From: Candidatus Methanogaster sp. UBA203
Lineage (GTDB): Archaea > Halobacteriota > Methanosarcinia > Methanosarcinales > Methanogasteraceae
DNA length: 8,407 nt
Assembly: GCA_002503595.1 (NCBI GenBank)
Contig: DASC01000105.1
Coordinates: forward strand, 2,121-10,527
Direction: 5' to 3'
In this document: positions 5,452-8,407 of the stretch, in pieces
Numbering within the stretch: the first letter of the stretch is position 1
Layout: the number at the start of each line of letters is the position of its first letter
Translations under genes and position numbers: made by a program
The notes under the pieces: model-generated
Seen by the model: the letters and a program-made list of their open reading frames with translations, nothing else
What the model was told of the DNA's origin: nothing
Database searches by the model: none

Positions 5452-5952
5452 ATGATGCCAAGAAATAGAATCATATCAGCAAATATAGTGTTGATACTCT
5501 CATTGTTTATACTTGTTTTTAAACTAACAAATCCTACTCCAACTTGTATCCAGGGCGAGCATGCCGTAACGATCTCAACTCTCTACACCTTCACCGATTG
5601 CATCACAATCGCAATATTTTCAGGGCTTGCTGTAGCAAGCGGTATGTGTTTATTGTTTTTCAGATCTGAAACAAAAGAATCAGTCGGCTTAACCACCATT
5701 GATGAGCCAGTTGCCGCACAGAAAAATAATCTTGATGTAGTATTAAAAACTCTGAAAGGAAAAGAGCAGATGATCATAAACGAACTCATCAAAACAGGCG
5801 AGATCAACCAGTCCGAACTATCATCAAGAACTAAAATCCCCTCGTCCACACTCTCAAGGACTTTACATGATCTGGAGCAGAAAGGATTGATAGTCCGGTA
5901 TCACAACGGGATGAGCAAGATGGTGAAACTTGCCGATTCGTTCAAGCGATGA
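5452..5952 (+). CDS. Membrane-anchored winged-helix transcriptional regulator
   Basis: 166 aa. Two membrane helices (about 8-24 and 47-70) flank an outside loop of about 22 residues containing Cys 32 and close to Cys 50. A linker (71-92) leads to a cytoplasmic wHTH domain (93-166): helix 'EQMIINELIKTG', helix 'NQSELSSRTKI', recognition helix 'PSSTLSRTLHDLEQKG' (130-145), and wing 'LIVRYHNGMSKMVKLAD'. This is the arrangement of archaeal MarR/IclR-like membrane regulators. The start is ATGATG with no good Shine-Dalgarno. The gene is AT-richer than the ABC and pth2 genes, which could mean transfer or simply local composition. It lies behind the secreted Cys-rich protein gene and may sense an extracellular signal related to it (inference). 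Its last codons belong to a 31-bp repeat also found at 1886. Confidence 0.85.
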   Translation: MMPRNRIISANIVLILSLFILVFKLTNPTPTCIQGEHAVTISTLYTFTDCITIAIFSGLAVASGMCLLFFRSETKESVGLTTIDEPVAAQKNNLDVVLKTLKGKEQMIINELIKTGEINQSELSSRTKIPSSTLSRTLHDLEQKGLIVRYHNGMSKMVKLADSFKR

Positions 5953-5971
5953 CTGCAAATCGATTCGTGGT
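5941..5971 (+). repeat. 31-bp near-repeat, copy 2
   Basis: This copy covers the last codons and stop of the membrane wHTH gene and 19 bases beyond. It matches 1886-1916 at 27 of 31 positions, including 17 of the 19 non-coding bases. An internal AATCGATT palindrome (5958-5965) is altered by one base in copy 1. Confidence 0.6.
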
Positions 5972-6027
5972 CATCAAAAGAGACTTTAAGGGCGTCGTTA
6001 ATTACTGGATATTCAGAGGCGATGGAA

Positions 6028-6201
6028 ATGAAATGGATTGATCCGATAGTAGAGGATGTCCACACAACACGCGAGAACATCCGGAAGGCGTGTGGCTATA
6101 ACCTTGATCGAGTCTGCGAGATGCTTCGAGAGAGCCAAAGAGCGCATAATTCAATGATCGTTACCAGAGCCAAGTTCCCCGGCCGGCATGGGCAGCGGTG
6201 A
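6028..6201 (+). CDS. Small antitoxin-like protein (orphan)
   Basis: 57 aa. The ATG at 6028 is preferred because GAGG (6016-6019) is 8 bases away; the in-frame ATG at 6022 would be only 2 bases from it. The sequence 'KWIDPIVEDVHTTRENI' followed by 'GYNLDRVCEMLRESQ' recalls a widespread family of short proteins of the form 'W.DPIVEEVR..RE......DL..I...L...', found in bacteria and archaea and often next to toxin genes, where they act as antitoxins. The usual conserved end of that family (GRKVV-like) is not visible; the last residues (about 44-57) look unrelated, which may mean a changed or frameshifted tail. No PIN or other toxin gene is adjacent. Its stop overlaps a GTG start of the next gene by four bases (GTGA, 6198-6201), suggesting coupled translation. 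Membership of the family is from memory. Confidence 0.6.
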   Translation: MKWIDPIVEDVHTTRENIRKACGYNLDRVCEMLRESQRAHNSMIVTRAKFPGRHGQR

Positions 6202-6206
6202 TCCCG

Positions 6207-7412
6207 ATGAAACATGCATCCACACTGCTTGCACTGCTGCTGATCTTCGCATCAGCAACCACCACAGCAGCCGTGCTGGTCGAGGAGGCAGGCGAGATAC
6301 CATATCAGGTATCGAGAGCCGACCGGATCGTGGCAGGGACGGTAACAGACGTCCAAGCCTTCTACAATCACACGATCGTTACAATCGAGGTCGATTGCTG
6401 GCTGAAGAACCCGCTACCCGCAAAAGTGATAACAGTCAGGACAGAGTGCGGGACAGGCGTCTGGACCGAGGATGCGGCGTCCTTTGCCCCGAACGAGACC
6501 GCGATCCTGATGCTCGAAGACGTGGACGCAAGCGAGAACAGGTTCAGGATCGTGTGCGGGGAAGTCGGAAAGCACCCGCCGTCAGAGAGGAGCGCAATTC
6601 TGAAAGCGATATCATTATCCGATTCAGACCTCCCGCTAAGAAGCGGCGATTCCGATGACGAGGTAGTGCGAAATCCCCCACCGAACCCGGTCGAGTTTAT
6701 CCTGCCCACAACCGACCGCGGGCTTGACATGGACGGGGACGGCTTGTTTGACTATCTGATCGTGGAACTTGCCGCATGCACGAGTGAACCCGGAATGTAC
6801 TACCTCCACGGTGAACTGTACGTGCCACTTGGAATGCTTGAGGAGAATGGGGAGACCGGCATGACCGGTATCGGTTTTCAGATCATAGAGCTGGCAACGG
6901 CTGCGGTTTACCTGAACGAGAGCACTCAATCGGTTTCGATTAATTTTGAGGGTGGCAGCATCCACAATAATGAAATAAACGGTCCCTACGAAGTTAAAGT
7001 CAATGTCAACAACGAAACGTGGGGCTTTGGTCATGCATTCGATCACACGACTGGCGATTATGAGTTTGCGCAGTTTGAGCAACCAGCTCTGCTGCTCTCG
7101 GGTCCGGTGCGCTCGAAGGGAGATGCCATCGGACTGGCACGAGAGAAGGCACAGGAACTCGGTATCGCGGTCAGGGCGGTGAATTACACCGAGATTCGGA
7201 TCGAACGCGCCCGTGAGATATGGTCGCTCGATTTCGAGGGCGAGGAATTTGATGAGCGGTTCGTGATTCATGGCGAAGATGATGTCGAGCACCAGACACT
7301 GAACGGGACGATGAAAGGAATTCCGGCGAAAGGGGTTCCTGCGATCAATGCTGCAGGTGTTATTGCGATTGTGGCGCTGGTGTGCGCTCTTTGCTCGAGG
7401 AAGTGGAAGTAG
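6207..7412 (+). CDS. Exported multidomain protein with Ca-loop and C-terminal anchor
   Basis: 401 aa from the ATG at 6207, which has GGTGAT (6197-6202) just upstream; the GTG at 6198 would add three residues. Signal peptide 1-22. Residues 33-135 form a beta-rich domain ('ADRIVAGTVTDVQAFYNHT', Cys 64, 81, 117). Residues 164-292 form a second domain opening with 'TTDRGLDMDGDGLFDYLIVE', whose Asp 174, 176, 178 and 182 form an EF-hand/dockerin-type calcium loop. This 'TTD.G.D.DGDG..DYL' module recurs in surface proteins of Archaeoglobus and methanogens (from memory). Residues about 305-360 ('DAIGLAREKAQELGI ... WSLDFEG') suggest a PepSY-like fold. The tail VPAINAAGVIAIVALVCALC plus SRKWK is a membrane anchor or an unusual sorting signal. 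Several N-glycosylation sequons are present (Asn 54, 96, 237, 269, 326, 366). Probably a cell-surface protein; the ligand is unknown. Confidence 0.85.
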   Translation: MKHASTLLALLLIFASATTTAAVLVEEAGEIPYQVSRADRIVAGTVTDVQAFYNHTIVTIEVDCWLKNPLPAKVITVRTECGTGVWTEDAASFAPNETAILMLEDVDASENRFRIVCGEVGKHPPSERSAILKAISLSDSDLPLRSGDSDDEVVRNPPPNPVEFILPTTDRGLDMDGDGLFDYLIVELAACTSEPGMYYLHGELYVPLGMLEENGETGMTGIGFQIIELATAAVYLNESTQSVSINFEGGSIHNNEINGPYEVKVNVNNETWGFGHAFDHTTGDYEFAQFEQPALLLSGPVRSKGDAIGLAREKAQELGIAVRAVNYTEIRIERAREIWSLDFEGEEFDERFVIHGEDDVEHQTLNGTMKGIPAKGVPAINAAGVIAIVALVCALCSRKWK

Positions 7413-7444
7413 AGGAGTCGTACGTAGTTTGATGACCCGAACAT

Positions 7445-7792
7445 CTACACCAGCCGCAGTTCTCCTGTGACCGCGTCCAGTTTATCGGACCTGCCAGGTC
7501 CTATGCCGAGTGCTGTGACCGTACCAGGCGGTATCTCGGTGAGACCCGCGTCCGTGATCAGCGATGCCGGAAGCCCTGCTGCTTCCGCGTCCATCTTCAG
7601 TTCATACATCTCTGAGAGATCCCGCACCTGCAGCACGATCTTCTTCTGCCCGCCATCCTTCCATGCCTTGCGAGCGCTCGAATCTGCTTGCTCTGCCGCG
7701 GATACCGCAGCATGTGCGACCTGCACCGCAAGTTTCCCGCGGGAGAGTTTCAGATCCTCCCGGATGATAATGCACTGTTTGTACTCGGTCAT
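7445..7792 (-). CDS. pth2: Peptidyl-tRNA hydrolase, archaeal/eukaryotic type
   Basis: 115 aa, the normal Pth2 length (family about 113-121). It cleaves the ester bond of peptidyl-tRNA released from stalled ribosomes, recycling tRNA in the cytoplasm. Conserved motifs are clear: 'REDLKLSRGKLAVQVAHAAV' (11-30, with Lys 20, Gln 24 and His 27), 'GGQKKIVLQV' (47-56), 'ASLITDAGLTEIPPGT' (76-91, with the invariant Asp 81 and Thr 85), and 'ALGIGPG' (94-100). The start MTEYK at 7792 is preferred over an ATG six codons earlier. The core motif begins at the usual distance, and a TATA box on the minus strand (TATAATAT, 7817-7824) would start transcription almost exactly at this ATG, so the message is probably leaderless. 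It converges on the exported-protein gene with 32 bases between stops. Confidence 0.97.
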   Translation of the reverse strand: MTEYKQCIIIREDLKLSRGKLAVQVAHAAVSAAEQADSSARKAWKDGGQKKIVLQVRDLSEMYELKMDAEAAGLPASLITDAGLTEIPPGTVTALGIGPGRSDKLDAVTGELRLV

Positions 7793-7831
7793 GTGAAGGT
7801 ATATGAGCATCTATGAATATTATATCATTAC
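7793..7831. promoter_or_regulatory. Shared divergent promoter for pth2 and the HTH regulator
   Basis: On the plus strand, TATATGA (7800-7806) has its centre about 29 bases before the ATG at 7832. On the minus strand, TATAATAT (7817-7824) has its centre about 28 bases before the ATG at 7792. Archaeal TATA boxes sit about 26-27 bases before the transcription start, so both messages should begin within a few bases of their start codons. No Shine-Dalgarno precedes either gene, which agrees. The two core promoters overlap face to face, so they may compete. Confidence 0.6.
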
Positions 7832-8386
7832 ATGATAACGCAAGCGTCGACGCCAGAGGCGTTAGCAGACGGGGTGATCCTTTCCGTATTCGAATCGGAT
7901 GAGCGGTTCAGGAGCGTGCTTTCGAGAACGATAAAGGAGGAACTTGGCATGACAGTCCTCGAATTCAGCGAATGCGCCTCGATTCCACAGAGCACGATGT
8001 ACAAGATACTCGAAGGGCGCCGCGAGCCGAATGTGAAGACGCTTCGACAGATCGTACAGACGATACGAAAACTCGAAGGGACTGAGAATAACTTTATAGC
8101 GGTCATTGCAGCGCGTCCGGTACTCGACCGCATCACAGAGAGGCAGATCTTGATCGAGGGAGAGTCCGTGGTCGTGCGAGAGTATGCTGCCTCCACGATG
8201 GAGGATGCGATCATAGCAGCGGTTCGTGCCGAGCGTGACGGCGCATCAGCGCTCGTATGCGCACCGATCGTAAGCCCGACTGTTGAGAAGATATTAAGCA
8301 TCCCGGTGGCAACGATCAATCCGACGAGCAGCATTGTGCGGGCGATCGAACTTGCCGCACGCAAGCGAAGCAGTGGCACTGTCTAA
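7832..8386 (+). CDS. XRE-type HTH regulator with PrpR-like sensor domain (COG1709-like)
   Basis: 184 aa. Residues about 21-83 hold an XRE/Cro-type helix-turn-helix: 'LGMTVLEFSECASIPQSTMY' (38-57), then 'KILEGRREPNVKTLRQIV' (58-75). The C-terminal part (88-176) alternates strands and helices ('FIAVIAARPVLD', 'VVREYAASTMEDAIIAAVRA', 'GASALVCAPIVSPTVEKIL', 'IPVATINPTSSIVRAIELA'), resembling the N-terminal sensor of PrpR (Rossmann-like). This pairing fits the archaeal predicted regulators of COG1709. It likely binds DNA as a dimer and a small ligand through the C-terminal domain; neither target nor ligand can be read from the sequence. It is divergent from pth2 with overlapping promoters, so autoregulation would also touch pth2. 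The start at 7832 is supported by the TATA box 29 bases upstream and is apparently leaderless. It looks complete. Confidence 0.85.
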   Translation: MITQASTPEALADGVILSVFESDERFRSVLSRTIKEELGMTVLEFSECASIPQSTMYKILEGRREPNVKTLRQIVQTIRKLEGTENNFIAVIAARPVLDRITERQILIEGESVVVREYAASTMEDAIIAAVRAERDGASALVCAPIVSPTVEKILSIPVATINPTSSIVRAIELAARKRSSGTV

Positions 8387-8407
8387 AAATCCGGGTGTTT
8401 TATCACC

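Noticed and set aside
5423..5455. 10-aa ORF overlapping the start of the membrane wHTH gene
   Set aside because: It has no ribosome site and only an accidental-looking overlap with ATGATG in AT-rich DNA.
6188..6658. Plus-strand frame of 156 aa overlapping the exported protein gene
   Set aside because: It is Arg/Asp-rich with no domain, and lies over a gene with a clear signal peptide and ordered domains; an out-of-frame shadow.
7467..7796. Plus-strand frame opposite pth2
   Set aside because: The minus strand carries unmistakable Pth2 motifs; the plus frame is Ser/Ala/Cys-rich and has no domain.
1..8407. CRISPR array, tRNA, rRNA, insertion sequence or complete defence system
   Set aside because: No regularly spaced repeats, cloverleaf-like segments, transposase genes or terminal inverted repeats were seen on either strand by eye.

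Overview
The window looks archaeal, most likely a euryarchaeote of the methanogen/ANME/Archaeoglobus side (Halobacteriota). The pointers are: an archaeal-type peptidyl-tRNA hydrolase (Pth2); a COG1709-like HTH regulator; Shine-Dalgarno sites of the GGAGGTGA type next to apparently leaderless genes with TATA boxes at the right distance; and secreted proteins ending in PGF-CTERM-like (archaeosortase) tails. The lineage is an inference; no rRNA or tRNA lies in the window.

Layout. (1) 1-1774: the 3' part of a NEW3-domain membrane protein, followed after 2 bases by an ABC-2-type ATPase. The permease expected next is absent; only a 23-codon ORF and decayed-looking DNA follow. (2) 2013-4442: a probable three-gene operon for the cell envelope: a SIMPL-domain secreted protein, a small two-helix membrane protein with a coiled-coil tail, and a 421-aa exported protein with a sorting-type C-terminus. 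(3) 4443-5952: an AT-richer stretch with a possible broken small membrane-protein gene, a secreted eight-cysteine protein with an excellent ribosome binding site, a hairpin-plus-T-run terminator, and a membrane-anchored winged-helix regulator. (4) 6028-7412: a short antitoxin-like gene whose stop overlaps the start region of a 401-aa exported protein with a Ca-binding-type loop and a C-terminal anchor. (5) 7445-8386: pth2 (minus strand) and an XRE-type regulator (plus strand), divergently transcribed from a 39-bp shared region in which both genes look leaderless.

Taken together this is mostly an envelope/secretome region: five of the ten clear proteins carry signal peptides or are otherwise extracytoplasmic, and two more are membrane-anchored. 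No complete known defence or mobile system is visible. The points most worth a second look are: the orphan ATPase and permease remnant; a 31-bp near-duplicate (27/31) shared by the end of the membrane wHTH gene and the decayed region after the ABC gene; a small ORF that would be intact if one A were removed from an A5 run and that starts behind a perfect SD; and the orphan antitoxin-like gene.
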